64,000 nucleotides of DNA from Bacteroidota bacterium (lineage in GTDB: Bacteria; Bacteroidota; Bacteroidia; B-17B0; Aurantibacillaceae): assembly GCA_016702705.1 (NCBI GenBank), contig JADJDM010000001.1, positions 1 through 64,000 of the forward strand, read 5' to 3'. Below are positions 19,762 through 29,109 of the stretch, in pieces. Each line of letters starts with the position of its first letter. The stretch's first letter is position 1. The notes beneath the pieces were generated by a model that was given only the letters and a program-made list of their open reading frames with translations, was not told where the DNA came from and searched no databases. A program made the translations under genes and the position numbers.

Positions 19762-21797
19762 CTAACAGTAATTAAACTCAATTCCAATAACCAAGGTTTC
19801 CTCTACCTGATCTAAACCGCCTGTATGATTTAGTTGAGTCTACACCTGTTTTGCTCATCTAAGGTAATTTGGCTACAGAAACTAGTAATTCTTGCAATGG
19901 TTTATATTTAAATTTTTACCTTTTGGCCTCCAAATTGATCAGCATAGCCATCAGAAAATAGATAAATCATTTCCCCTTTTTCAATACAAACGGTTTTTAA
20001 GTTAAAAGGAGCTACTTCCTTCTTTAAATTTCCAATCGGCTGTTTGTCAGACTTATTTGAGATAAAGGCCAAGGTTCTTCCCATAGCTCTGTTTTAATGG
20101 CAGGTTGTGATACAACCCATATAGGATTATTGGCAGCTGCTAAATGAAGTTTCATGTTTTCGTAATCAAACACGCATAGTACGCCATCCATTCCATCATT
20201 TACTTCGTAATCACTTTTCGAAAATGTTTCTTGCATTAATTCGTTGACTTTATCAAAAATTAAAGCAGGATTTGAGAGTTTAAATTCGTTGATGGCTCTA
20301 TTTAAAGCGTTGCATGCTACAATGCTAACCATAGCTCCAGGAACGCCATGACCAGTGCAATCGCAAACAGCAAGCACAGGATTGTTGTTGATAGTTTCTG
20401 TCCAATAGAAATCGCCAGCTACTACATCTTTTGGTTTATAAAGAACAAAGCTTTCGGAGAATGAATTATTCATAGCCTTAGCAGAAGGCAACATACTTCC
20501 TTGTATGTATTTAGCGTAATGAATAGAATCCATGACATCCTTGTTTTTAATTTCAATGATTTCTTTTTGAAGTTCTACTTCCTTTTTTTGAGTCTGAATT
20601 AAAGAGTATAGCTTTTTAGTTTTGCCATTGTAGTAAAATAAAAACAGAAAGGCGATACCAACAATTGCTAATCCTGCAATGAGCATTAACGTATTGTTTT
20701 TAGAAGCAGCCAAGGGCTACCTTTCTCTTTTTCAAGAGATAGGCTTTGTTCTGCTATTATTTTTCTTTTTCGGTTAGTTGTAATTTGTTTTCTATATCAT
20801 TAATGTTTTTTATTTTTTCAATATTAAAAATAGAATCTTGTATTTTTTTATATTGTTTCAATGAGGTAAATGCGTTTTTATAATCTTGCTCAGTTTCATA
20901 TAAATCAGTCATGCCTTTTAAGGCATCAGCTTCTTCAACCATTAAATTGCTCTGTTTAGCTAGGTCCAATGCCTGGAAATAATAACTTTTCGCTTCTGGA
21001 ATGTTTTTTTGTTTTTGGTATGTTTCTGCAAGTTTTGTAAGGCCAGTAATTTCGCTATCCAACATTTTATATTGATTTGCTATTAAAACAGATTTTTTAA
21101 AGTGCTTTATAGATTCGTCTATTTGGTTAAGATGAAAATATATATTGCCATAATAAATTTCAACATAAAATTCACTGACCGCCGTCTCTAATATTAAGGT
21201 TTGCTTTTTCTTCTAAAATGCTTAGAGCTTGAATATATTTCACAATCAATATAGGCATTTGCTAAATTTAGGTAAACATTTGATAGCCCATCCTTATCAT
21301 TAGTTTAGTATATATTTCTTTGCTTTTCTAGATGTCTCAATTTTTTCTTTTTCTTTATTTAATCTTCCTAGTGTTAATGCTTTTTAATGAATAGGCTTTG
21401 CTAATCCATTTAATTCATTGTTTTTTTCAAAAATTGAAATTGCTTGGTTTAATTTCTCGATTGTGGTCTTTAAATCACCTTTTAATAAGATGTAACGAGA
21501 TTCGCAATGAAGTGAGTAAGCTAATTGAATTTCTAAATTATATTTTTTACTCAATACTTCAGCTTCCTCGCAGTAACCTATAGAGGAATCTGGAATGGAA
21601 TTATAAATACTTTTAGCAATATCTACCAAAAGAGTTGCTCTTTCTTTAGGTGCTGTTGTTGTTTTCAACAAAACTTTTAAGCTGTCGAATTTTTGCTGTT
21701 GAGAAAATGAGTCTACACTTAAGCATGAATAGATTAAGAAAAACAATAAAGAAATGTATTTAGGGCGGCCCAAGTTCATTAGGCTAAAAATAAACAA
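19762..21797 (-). CDS. TPR-repeat SpoIIE-family serine phosphatase (many frameshifts)
   Basis: Signal-transduction protein of about 675 residues. A signal sequence (ISLLFFLIYSCL) leads a periplasmic TPR array (for example EVLSKKYNLEIQLAYSLH and SYYFQALDLAKQSN), then a transmembrane helix (TLMLIAGLAIVGIAFLFLFY), a coiled coil and a PP2C/SpoIIE domain with DFYWTE, CDCTGHGVPGAMVS, DGMDGVLC and YLFSDGYADQFGG. The C-terminus GGLDQVEETLVIGIEFN ends at 19762. Breaks occur near 21395, 21310, 21220, 20740, 20030 and 19900. Start could also be 21779. It is a common sensory architecture in Bacteroidota; partner unknown. Confidence 0.8.
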
Positions 21798-21816
21798 TTA
21801 TTTGATAATTATTGCC

Positions 21817-22407
21817 TTAGTGCCTGCTTTTTAAAACGCTAATAATATCGTTTAAGGTAAAGTTTTTTGCCTGTAACAGTATTAAATAGTGAAACAATAA
21901 ATCTGCTGCTTCTCCTTTAAATAAATCATCGTTATTATCCTTCGCTTCAATAACTACCTCTACAGCCTCTTCCCCTACTTTTTGAGCAATTTTATTAATG
22001 CCTTTAGCAAATAAAGAGGCGGTATAAGATTTGTCAGTTGGATTATTTTTTCGATCTCTAATAATCATTTCCAATTCAGTTAGAAAATTAGTGGATACAT
22101 TCTTTTCATTAAAACAAGTGTCGGCTCCAGTATGACAAGTTGGTCCAGCAGGAGTAGCTTTAATTAAAATAGTGTCATTGTCGCAATCAATTAAAAGTGA
22201 ATTGACATTTAAGAAATTACCACTTTCTTCTCCTTTAGTCCATAATCTGTTTTTTGAACGAGAAAAAAAAGTCACTCGTTTTTCTTGTTGTGTTTTATCA
22301 AATGCTTCTTGGTTCATATAGCCAAGCATTAATACTACGTTAGTGATGTTATCTTGTATAATTACAGGAATTAATCCGTCTGGTGATTTAGTAAAGTCTG
22401 GTTTCAT
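21817..22407 (-). CDS. hisIE: bifunctional phosphoribosyl-AMP cyclohydrolase / phosphoribosyl-ATP pyrophosphatase
   Basis: Steps 2 and 3 of histidine synthesis in one 196-residue protein. The cyclohydrolase domain has MLGYMNQEAFDKT, FFSRSKNRLWTKGEESGN and the metal-binding DCDNDTILI and GPTCHTGADTC. The pyrophosphatase domain (from about residue 108) has SYTASLFAKGINKIAQKVGEE-A and KGEAADLLFHYLILL. The frame is intact. Last gene of the his operon, five bases after hisF. Confidence 0.96.
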   Translation of the reverse strand: MKPDFTKSPDGLIPVIIQDNITNVVLMLGYMNQEAFDKTQQEKRVTFFSRSKNRLWTKGEESGNFLNVNSLLIDCDNDTILIKATPAGPTCHTGADTCFNEKNVSTNFLTELEMIIRDRKNNPTDKSYTASLFAKGINKIAQKVGEEAVEVVIEAKDNNDDLFKGEAADLLFHYLILLQAKNFTLNDIISVLKSRH

Positions 22408-22412
22408 ATTAT

Positions 22413-23168
22413 TTATAATCTAATTTCTATTTGGTTTGATTTTAAAAATCTTTTTAATTCTGGTATGGCAATTTCTTTATAATGAAAAACACTTGCTGCT
22501 AAAGCCGCATCTGCTTTTCCATTTTCAAAAATTTCTTTAAAGTGTTGCATAGTGCCTGCTCCGCCACTTGCAATAACAGGTACATTTACCGCTTCCGAAA
22601 TTTGTTTAGTAATATCAACGGCAAAGCCATCTTTTGTGCCATCATTATTCATCGACGTTAATAATATTTCTCCAGCTCCTAAAGCAACGGCTTGTTTTGC
22701 CCAATCAATAGTTTTTAAATCTGTTTTTACTCTCCCTCCATTTAAATAAACATACCAATCATTGTCTTCAAATTTTGTGTCGATGGCTAAAACTACACAC
22801 TGACTCCCAAATTGATTGGCTAGTTCTTTTATTAGTTGAGGATTTTTAACGGCTGAGGTATTAACAGATATTTTGTCTGCCCCTGAGTTTAATAAGATAG
22901 ATACATCTTCAACAGAACCGATCCCACCACCAACTGTAAAAGGAATATTGATATGTTTAGCAATTCGAGTTACTAATTCCGACAATGTTTTTCGTTTTTC
23001 ATTTGTTGCAGTAATATCTAAAAACACTAATTCATCAGCGCCTTGTTTGGCATATTCGATAGCTAATTCCACAGGGTCTCCAGCATCTTTTATGTTTTCA
23101 AAGTTGATGCCTTTTACAGTCCTGCCATCTTTGATGTCCAGACATGGAATTATTCTTTTTGTGATCAT
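22413..23168 (-). CDS. hisF: imidazole glycerol phosphate synthase, cyclase subunit
   Basis: TIM-barrel cyclase that uses ammonia from HisH to form IGP and AICAR. Start MITKRIIPCLDIKDGRTVKG holds the catalytic Asp in CLDIKDG. FTVGGGIGSVEDV and VPVIASGGAGTMQHF are the two phosphate loops, and the second catalytic Asp is in LLTSMNNDGTKDGF. Length 251 is normal. It overlaps hisA by four bases. Confidence 0.97.
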   Translation of the reverse strand: MITKRIIPCLDIKDGRTVKGINFENIKDAGDPVELAIEYAKQGADELVFLDITATNEKRKTLSELVTRIAKHINIPFTVGGGIGSVEDVSILLNSGADKISVNTSAVKNPQLIKELANQFGSQCVVLAIDTKFEDNDWYVYLNGGRVKTDLKTIDWAKQAVALGAGEILLTSMNNDGTKDGFAVDITKQISEAVNVPVIASGGAGTMQHFKEIFENGKADAALAASVFHYKEIAIPELKRFLKSNQIEIRL

Positions 23169-23893
23169 TTTTTGGGGGGGGTGACCCCGAAGTCTTCAAT
23201 TGCACTTCGTAATTCGTCCATCGTAATTCTACCTTCGTAAATAGCTTTTCCAACAATAGTTGCAGAACAACCAATATTTTTTAATTCAATTAAATCACTT
23301 AATTGAGAGACACCACCACTGGCCGTTAAATTTAGTTGAGGAAATTTTGCAAGCATGTTTTTATATAAATCAATCGATGGACCTTGTAATAATCCATCTT
23401 TCGAAATATCTGTACAGAAAACATTTTCAATTCCTTCGTTCAAATTTTCCTCAACAAAATCATAGATTGAAACATTGGTTGTTTCTAACCAACCTCCTAC
23501 AGCTATTTTTTCATTTTTGACATCTGCCCCTAAAAATATTTTTTTTGCTCCATATTTTTTAATCCAAGAGAAAAATAATTCTTTATTCTTTACTGCCAAA
23601 CTCCCAATGGTTGCTAAGTCCGCCCCATAATTAAAAACAGTTTCTATATCGTCATCGGTTTTAATGCCTCCACCAAAGTCAATAGACAGTTTTGTTTTGC
23701 TAGCGATGTTCTCTAGAACTTTGTAGTTTACGACTTTGCCAAGTTTAGCTCCATCTAAATCTACTAAGTGTAAACGAGTAACACCAATGCTTTCAAATTC
23801 TTGAGCAACTTCTAATGGATTCCTTTGCCGCCCTTTAACGACGCATTTACATCTGTTTTTGGGAGTAATCTCAAACCTTGCGTTAATTTTCAT
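23165..23893 (-). CDS. hisA: ProFAR isomerase
   Basis: TIM-barrel isomerase of step 4 of histidine synthesis, 242 residues. Phosphate-binding segments are SIDFGGGIKTDDDI and LTASGGVSQLSDL; LHLVDLDGAKLG and CTDISKDGLLQGPSIDLY carry the active-site Asp residues. The N-terminus (INARFEITPKNRCKCVVKGR) diverges from the usual PAIDL start, as in other Bacteroidota I recall only loosely. It ends with a GGGGGG tract at its overlap with hisF. hisH lies seven bases upstream. Confidence 0.93.
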   Translation of the reverse strand: MKINARFEITPKNRCKCVVKGRQRNPLEVAQEFESIGVTRLHLVDLDGAKLGKVVNYKVLENIASKTKLSIDFGGGIKTDDDIETVFNYGADLATIGSLAVKNKELFFSWIKKYGAKKIFLGADVKNEKIAVGGWLETTNVSIYDFVEENLNEGIENVFCTDISKDGLLQGPSIDLYKNMLAKFPQLNLTASGGVSQLSDLIELKNIGCSATIVGKAIYEGRITMDELRSAIEDFGVTPPKK

Positions 23894-23900
23894 TTGCCAC

Positions 23901-24542
23901 TCATATTTCGATATCTAAATTGCTTGGAATAATTGTGCATACTAAATCGTATTTCGTAACCCTATTTGTAATAAAGTTTTCTAATAATTGTTGTCCTGCA
24001 TCACTGGATTTTTCGGGGTGAAATTGAACGCCATAAAAATTGTTTTTTTGAAGTGAAGAACTGTATTCTAATCCATAATTTGTTTTAGCGATGGTGTGTT
24101 CGCTTAATTCTGCATAGTAGCTGTGCACAAAATACATATACTCTTTTTCGTTAACGTTTTTATATAAATTGGTTTTTAAATCATAAATGTTGTTCCAACC
24201 AATTTGAGGAACTTTGACATTTCCTTCGAATAATTTAATATTATTATCAAAAATGCCTAAACACTCAGTGTTTCCTTCCTCTGAGGATTTACACATGAGT
24301 TGCATGCCTAAGCAAATGCCCAATACTGGTTGTTTTAAATTTACAATCACTTCATCTAATTTCTTTTCTTTGAGGTATTGCATTGCTGAACTAGCCTCAC
24401 CCACGCCTGGAAAAATAACCTTATCGGATGATTTTAAAATTCTAATATCATCTGTAACGGTGGCATTAATTCCTATCCGCTCTAAAGCAAATAAAACAGA
24501 TTGTACATTGCCCGCATTATATTTTATGATGGATACTTTCAT
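23901..24542 (-). CDS. hisH: imidazole glycerol phosphate synthase, glutaminase subunit
   Basis: Class I glutamine amidotransferase that feeds ammonia to HisF. YNAGNVQSV at the start, FPGVGEA, the nucleophile Cys in LGICLGMQLM and the His-Glu pair in FYGVQFHPEKS are all present. Length 213 is slightly longer than usual owing to a C-terminal tail (KYDLVCTIIPSNLDIEI). The start codon overlaps the last base of hisB. Confidence 0.96.
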   Translation of the reverse strand: MKVSIIKYNAGNVQSVLFALERIGINATVTDDIRILKSSDKVIFPGVGEASSAMQYLKEKKLDEVIVNLKQPVLGICLGMQLMCKSSEEGNTECLGIFDNNIKLFEGNVKVPQIGWNNIYDLKTNLYKNVNEKEYMYFVHSYYAELSEHTIAKTNYGLEYSSSLQKNNFYGVQFHPEKSSDAGQQLLENFITNRVTKYDLVCTIIPSNLDIEI

Positions 24543-25651
24543 TACAACATTCCCTTAGTACTTGGTAAACTCATGTTATTTGCATCTCTTTTTACTGCTA
24601 TTTTAATAGCTTTAGCAAAGGCTTTAAAAATGGATTCTATCTTATGGTGTTCATTTTGTCCTTCTACTTTAATATTCAAATTACATTTAGATGCATCACT
24701 GAATGATTTAAAAAAGTGATAAAACATTTCTGTTGGCATATCTCCAATTTTTTCTCTTTTAAATTCTGCTTGCCATTCAATCCAGTTTCTACCTCCAAAA
24801 TCTAAGGCTACTTGAGCCAAACAATCATCCATAGGTAAGCAAAAACCATATCGTTCAATACCTCTTTTATCTCCTAATGCTTTTGCAAAAGCTTCACCTA
24901 ATGTAATAGCGGCATCCTCAATGGTGTGGTGTTCATCAATATGTAAATCACCTTTTGCATTGATGGATAAATCGATATTACCGTGTTTAGCAATTTGTTC
25001 CAACATGTGATCAAAAAAAGAAAGCCCTGTTTTAATATCTGCTTTACCACTGCCGTCTAAATTAATTGCGACAGTAATATCAGTTTCCTTTGTAGTTCTG
25101 GTGTGGGTAATATTTCTTTCAGGTAATTTTAAGTAGTTATAAATCTCCTCCCAGGTTTCAACTATTTTATTGATATCACTTTCAAAACCAGTTTCCTTAT
25201 CATAGTTTTTGATGAAGATGGATTTGCTTCCTAAATTCTTAGCTAAATTAACATCTGTTAATCTATCACCAATCACAAACGAATTTGCTAAATCATAGTC
25301 GCCATTTACATATTTAGTTAGCATACCCGTGTTTGGTTTGCGAGTTGGTTGATTATCTTTTTCAAATGTTCTATCAATACATTGGTCTTCAAAAACAATG
25401 CCTTCATTTGCTAAAGTATCAACCATTAAATTATGTACTGGCCAAAATGTGTTTTCGGGAAATGAAGGAGTTCCCAATCCATCTTGATTAGTTACCATCA
25501 CTAATTCATAATCTAATTCCTTAGCTATTTTTCCAAGCCAAGTAATGACCCCTGGTAAAAATTTAAATTTCTCAAAACTATCAATTTGAAAATCGGTGGG
25601 TGGTTCCCAAATCAAAGTACCGTCTCTGTCTATAAATAATACTTTTTGCAT
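24542..25651 (-). CDS. hisB: bifunctional histidinol-phosphatase / imidazoleglycerol-phosphate dehydratase
   Basis: 369-residue fusion covering steps 6 and 8. The HAD phosphatase domain starts FIDRDGTLIWEPP, with VMVTNQDGLGTPSFP and FVIGDRLTDVNLAKNLG. The dehydratase domain (from about 180) has the metal-binding FFDHMLEQIAKHG, DLHIDEHHTIEDAAI, FCLPMDDCLAQVALDF and GQNEHHKIES-IFKAF motifs. Both halves look catalytically complete. Two bases lie between hisC and this gene. Confidence 0.97.
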   Translation of the reverse strand: MQKVLFIDRDGTLIWEPPTDFQIDSFEKFKFLPGVITWLGKIAKELDYELVMVTNQDGLGTPSFPENTFWPVHNLMVDTLANEGIVFEDQCIDRTFEKDNQPTRKPNTGMLTKYVNGDYDLANSFVIGDRLTDVNLAKNLGSKSIFIKNYDKETGFESDINKIVETWEEIYNYLKLPERNITHTRTTKETDITVAINLDGSGKADIKTGLSFFDHMLEQIAKHGNIDLSINAKGDLHIDEHHTIEDAAITLGEAFAKALGDKRGIERYGFCLPMDDCLAQVALDFGGRNWIEWQAEFKREKIGDMPTEMFYHFFKSFSDASKCNLNIKVEGQNEHHKIESIFKAFAKAIKIAVKRDANNMSLPSTKGML

Positions 25652-25652
25652 C

Positions 25653-26704
25653 TTACTTATATTGTTTTAATGTGTCTATTAACTGTTTGTTTTCTTTTTC
25701 TGTTCCAACGCTTATGCGAATTCTATTTTCACAATTTAATAAGCTGGAACGGTTGCTGATTAAAATAGTTTTTTCTAATAGATAGTTACAAATATCATTC
25801 GCGTTAGATACTTCAATTAAAAAATAATTAGCGTCGCTTTCAAGGATGTTTTTCACAAAAGGCAATTGTTGCAATTCGTTTTCTAAATATATTTTTTGTT
25901 TTAAAATGCTATCTACTAATGTATCTTTTATTGTTGATTTTTTCAAGGCTTTTAAAATCAATTCTTGGGAATTGGAGTTAATATTAAAAGGCGGACGAAC
26001 TTTATTTAGAATCTCAATAATGGAAGGATTACCGTAAGCGACACCAACACGTAAAGCTGCTAAACCCCATGCTTTTGAAAAAGTTTGTAAAACCAAAATA
26101 TTTTCAAATTCATTAATTAAAGATAGGGCAGAGGCTTTTTCAGAGAAATCAATATACGCTTCATCAACCACAACAATGCCATTAAAATTTAAAGCAATTG
26201 TTTTTAATTGCTCTATCGAGATGCTAGTGCCAGTTGGATTATTTGGAGTGCAAATAAAAATGAGTTTCGTTCTTAAGTTCGTGGTTTTTAAAATGACTTG
26301 TTCATCAAACAAAAAGCTTTCTTTTTTAATGGTGCATTTAAAACTTCTACATTATTTAATTGGGCATACACTTTAAACATTCCAAAAGTTGGTTCGCAAA
26401 TCAAAATATTGTCTTGCTTAGGTTCACAAAAGCAACGAATCAGTAAGTCTATTAATTCATCGCTACCATTACCAATAGCCACTTGATTTAAGTTTACTTT
26501 TTTATATGTTGCAATGGCTTGTTTTACTTTGCTTTGAGAAGAAGAAGGGTAGCGCTCATAACCTAAACCTATTGGCGAACCAAAATTATTTTCACAGTTA
26601 TCTAAAAAAACAGCTTCACTATTATCCAAATAATCATCTCTCCAAACTTTGTAAGATTGAAGAGATTTTATATTTTCTCTTGTTATAGAATCTAAATTGA
26701 ACAT
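25653..26704 (-). CDS. hisC: histidinol-phosphate aminotransferase (one frameshift)
   Basis: PLP enzyme, step 7 of histidine synthesis. N-terminal SPIGLGYERYPSSSQSKVKQ, GNGSDELIDLLIRCF and CEPTFGMFKVYAQL; then FICTPNNPTGTSIS, VVVDEAYIDFSE, the PLP Lys in LQTFSKAWGLAALRVG, and the C-terminal RIRISVGTEKEN. The frame breaks at about 26300 between KAFCLM and FDEQVIL, in a homopolymer-rich stretch. Otherwise about 350 residues, normal. Confidence 0.95.
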
Positions 26705-26707
26705 GAT

Positions 26708-27991
26708 TTATAAATTACTTTTTAATCTTAATGTTACTGCATTTTTGTGAGCTTGTAATCCTTCTGCTTCTGCCATTAGTTCGATAGCTGGACCGATATT
26801 ATTTATTCCTTCTTTACTTAATTTTTGATATGTAATCTTCTTCACAAAGCTATCTAATGAAACGCCACTGTATGCTTTCGCGTAACCATTGGTTGGTAAT
26901 GTATGATTAGTTCCCGAAGCGTAATCGCCTGCACTTTCACAGGAATAATTTCCTAAAAATACTGAACCGGCATTTACAACTTGTTCTGCTAATTGCTCAT
27001 CGTTTGCACATGCAATAATTAAATGCTCTGGAGCATATTCGTTTAATAACTCAATAGCTTCTGTATTTGTTTTTACTAAAATTGCTTTACTGTTTTCAAG
27101 TGCTTTAGTTGCAAATTCTTTTCTTGGCAAAAGCGCTAATTGTTTTATTAATTCAGTTTGAATGTTTTGGATAGCATCTTCATTCGTAGAGACTAAGATA
27201 ACTTGAGAATCTGAACCATGCTCTGCCTGTGATAATAAATCAGCTGCAACAAATTCAGGAACACATGTATCATCAACTAACACGGCTACCTCTGATGGAC
27301 CAGCTGGCATATCAATAGCCACGCCTTGTTTATTAACTAATTGTTTAGCGCAGGTTACATATTGATTTCCTGGACCAAATATTTTATAAACTTGCGGAAT
27401 GATTTCGGTACCATAAGCCATTGCTCCGATAGCTTGAACGCCACCAACTTTAAACACTTTAGTAATACCAATTAATTGTGCTGCGTATAAAATGGCAGGA
27501 TTGACATTGCCATTGGAATCTGGTGGAGTACACAAAATAATTTCTTCGCAGCCAGCTAATTTTGCAGGAACTCCTAACATTAAAATAGTTGAGAACAAGG
27601 GCGCAGTGCCACCGGGAATGTACAAGCCTACTTTTTGAATAGCGATTGATTTCCTCCAGCATTTCACACCAGGCATCGTTTCAATAATTTTCACTTCTTC
27701 TTTTTGTGCAGAGTGAAATGTTTCAATATTGCTTTTAGCTAGTTGAATGGCTTGTTTTAATTCTGTTGAAATCGATTTTTCTGCTACCGCAAATTCATCA
27801 TTGCTCACCAAAATGTTTTCTAAATCCACTTTATCAAATTGTAAAGTGTATTTTTTTACTGCTGATTGGCCATTCGCTTTAATATCTAATAATACGGATT
27901 GAACAGTGGTCTCCAAAGACGTTGTATCAATGGTTGGACGTTTCAATATATCTTTCCAGGTTTCTTTATTTGGATATTTTATAGTTTCCAT
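26708..27991 (-). CDS. hisD: histidinol dehydrogenase
   Basis: Zinc enzyme of the last two steps of histidine synthesis, 427 residues and intact. GLYIPGGTAPLFSTILMLG, GVQAIGAMAYGTE, PQVYKIFGPGNQYVTCAK, IDMPAGPSEVAVL, the zinc and catalytic region SQAEHGSDSQ and NEYAPEHLII are all present, as is GDYASGTNHTLPTNG near the C-terminus. It follows hisG by one base. Confidence 0.97.
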   Translation of the reverse strand: METIKYPNKETWKDILKRPTIDTTSLETTVQSVLLDIKANGQSAVKKYTLQFDKVDLENILVSNDEFAVAEKSISTELKQAIQLAKSNIETFHSAQKEEVKIIETMPGVKCWRKSIAIQKVGLYIPGGTAPLFSTILMLGVPAKLAGCEEIILCTPPDSNGNVNPAILYAAQLIGITKVFKVGGVQAIGAMAYGTEIIPQVYKIFGPGNQYVTCAKQLVNKQGVAIDMPAGPSEVAVLVDDTCVPEFVAADLLSQAEHGSDSQVILVSTNEDAIQNIQTELIKQLALLPRKEFATKALENSKAILVKTNTEAIELLNEYAPEHLIIACANDEQLAEQVVNAGSVFLGNYSCESAGDYASGTNHTLPTNGYAKAYSGVSLDSFVKKITYQKLSKEGINNIGPAIELMAEAEGLQAHKNAVTLRLKSNL

Positions 27992-27992
27992 G

Positions 27993-28851
27993 TTATAGTA
28001 TCATTTTTTCAATTGGTACAACTAATATTCCTTGAGCTCCTTCTGCTTTCAATTTTTCAATAATTTCCCAAAACTGATTTTCTTCAACTACAGAGTGAAC
28101 AGAACTCCAACCTTTATTTGCTAAAGGCAAAATAGTGGGACTTTTCATGCCTGGTAATATTTTGCAAATCGCTTCTAGTTTATTGTTTGGCGCATTCAAT
28201 AAAATGTATTTCGTGTTTTTTGCTTTTCTAACAGCATTCATTCTAAACAATAATTTATCTAAAATTGTTTGCTGTTCTTTCCCTAATTTTTTATTTGCCA
28301 CCAAAACAGCTTCCGACTTTAAAATAACTTCTACTTCTTTTAACCCGTTAGTAAACAAAGTACTTCCTGAACTTACTAAATCACAAATTGCATCTGCTAA
28401 TCCAATACTAGGGGCAATTTCAACCGACCCACTTATTTCGTGAATCTCTGCTTTTATTTTTTGAGATTTTAAATATTTAGACAAAATTGTAGAGTAAGTT
28501 GTTGCAATACGCTTACCATTTAAATCTTTAATGGATTTATAATTTTGGTCTTTTGGTATAGCTAATGATAAACGACATTTTCCAAATCCTAGTTTGTCAA
28601 CTACTTTTAGGTTTTTGTTTTTTTCCAACACACGTTTTTCTCCAACGATTCCAATATCAGCAACACCATCTTCTACATATTGCGGAATATCATCATCTCT
28701 AAAAAAAAACTTCGATGGGAAAATTTGAGGCTTCAGTCTTTAGTTTATTTAAACCGTTATCGATATCGATCGCGCATTCTTTTAAAAGTTTCAGAGAGTT
28801 ATCGCTTAAGCGTCCTGATTTTTGAATGGCTATTTTTAATTTTTTTTGCAT
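27993..28851 (-). CDS. hisG: ATP phosphoribosyltransferase, long form (one frameshift)
   Basis: First and feedback-regulated step of histidine synthesis. MQKKLKIAIQKSGRLSD begins the catalytic domain, then DDDIPQYVEDGVADIGIVGE, GKRIATTYSTILSKYL, EIAPSIGLADAICDLVSSG and, at the end, the ACT-like C-terminal domain (KSPTILPLANKGWSSVHSVV) that binds histidine in long-form HisG. A run of nine bases at 28701-28709 is one too long; with eight the sequence reads PIEVFFRDDDIP and the gene is 285 codons. It is preceded by a His leader peptide and attenuator. Confidence 0.95.
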
Positions 28852-28883
28852 TTGTTTAGATTTTTGAAATTAATTTTTGAAAA

Positions 28884-28914
28884 TAAAAAAGGCTTACCAA
28901 TTGGTAAGCCTTTA
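28884..28914 (-). terminator. his operon attenuator
   Basis: On the minus strand, stem AAAGGCTTACC/GGTAAGCCTTT with loop AATT and a following U tract, 33 bases before hisG. The 5' arm contains CTTACC, which can instead pair with GGTAAG inside the leader (28968-28963), giving a candidate antiterminator. Confidence 0.88.
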
Positions 28915-28937
28915 GATAATGATAGTATTTATATAAA

Positions 28938-29015
28938 TTACAAAATAGCATCAGCACCTACACTTACCTGTGCAGTATAAAAATGATGATGATGTATTTG
29001 ATTAAAATTTTGCAT
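28938..29015 (-). CDS. hisL: his operon leader peptide with four consecutive histidines
   Basis: A 25-codon frame, MQNFNQIHHHHFYTAQVSV-GADAIL, with four CAT His codons in a row at positions 8-11 and a stop codon before the attenuator. It lies seven or so bases after a good promoter. The design matches ribosome-stalling attenuation: right after the His codons, GCAC (in GCACAGGTAAG) can pair with GTGC downstream and hide the GGTAAG antiterminator strand. The peptide is too short for ordinary gene calls. Confidence 0.88.
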   Translation of the reverse strand: MQNFNQIHHHHFYTAQVSVGADAIL

Positions 29016-29025
29016 TTTGTTTTGA

Positions 29026-29054
29026 CAAATGTAATTTAAAAAAAATGAATCAAA
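29026..29054 (-). promoter_or_regulatory. his operon promoter
   Basis: On the minus strand TTTG (29054-29051), 17 bases, then TACATTTG (29033-29026), a full match to the Bacteroidota -33/-7 pattern. The start of transcription would fall a few bases before the hisL ATG. Confidence 0.75.
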
Positions 29055-29109
29055 CAACTATTTTTTAAATTATTTTAAGTTTTCCTTATTTTATTGATGT
29101 TTTAGAGGT

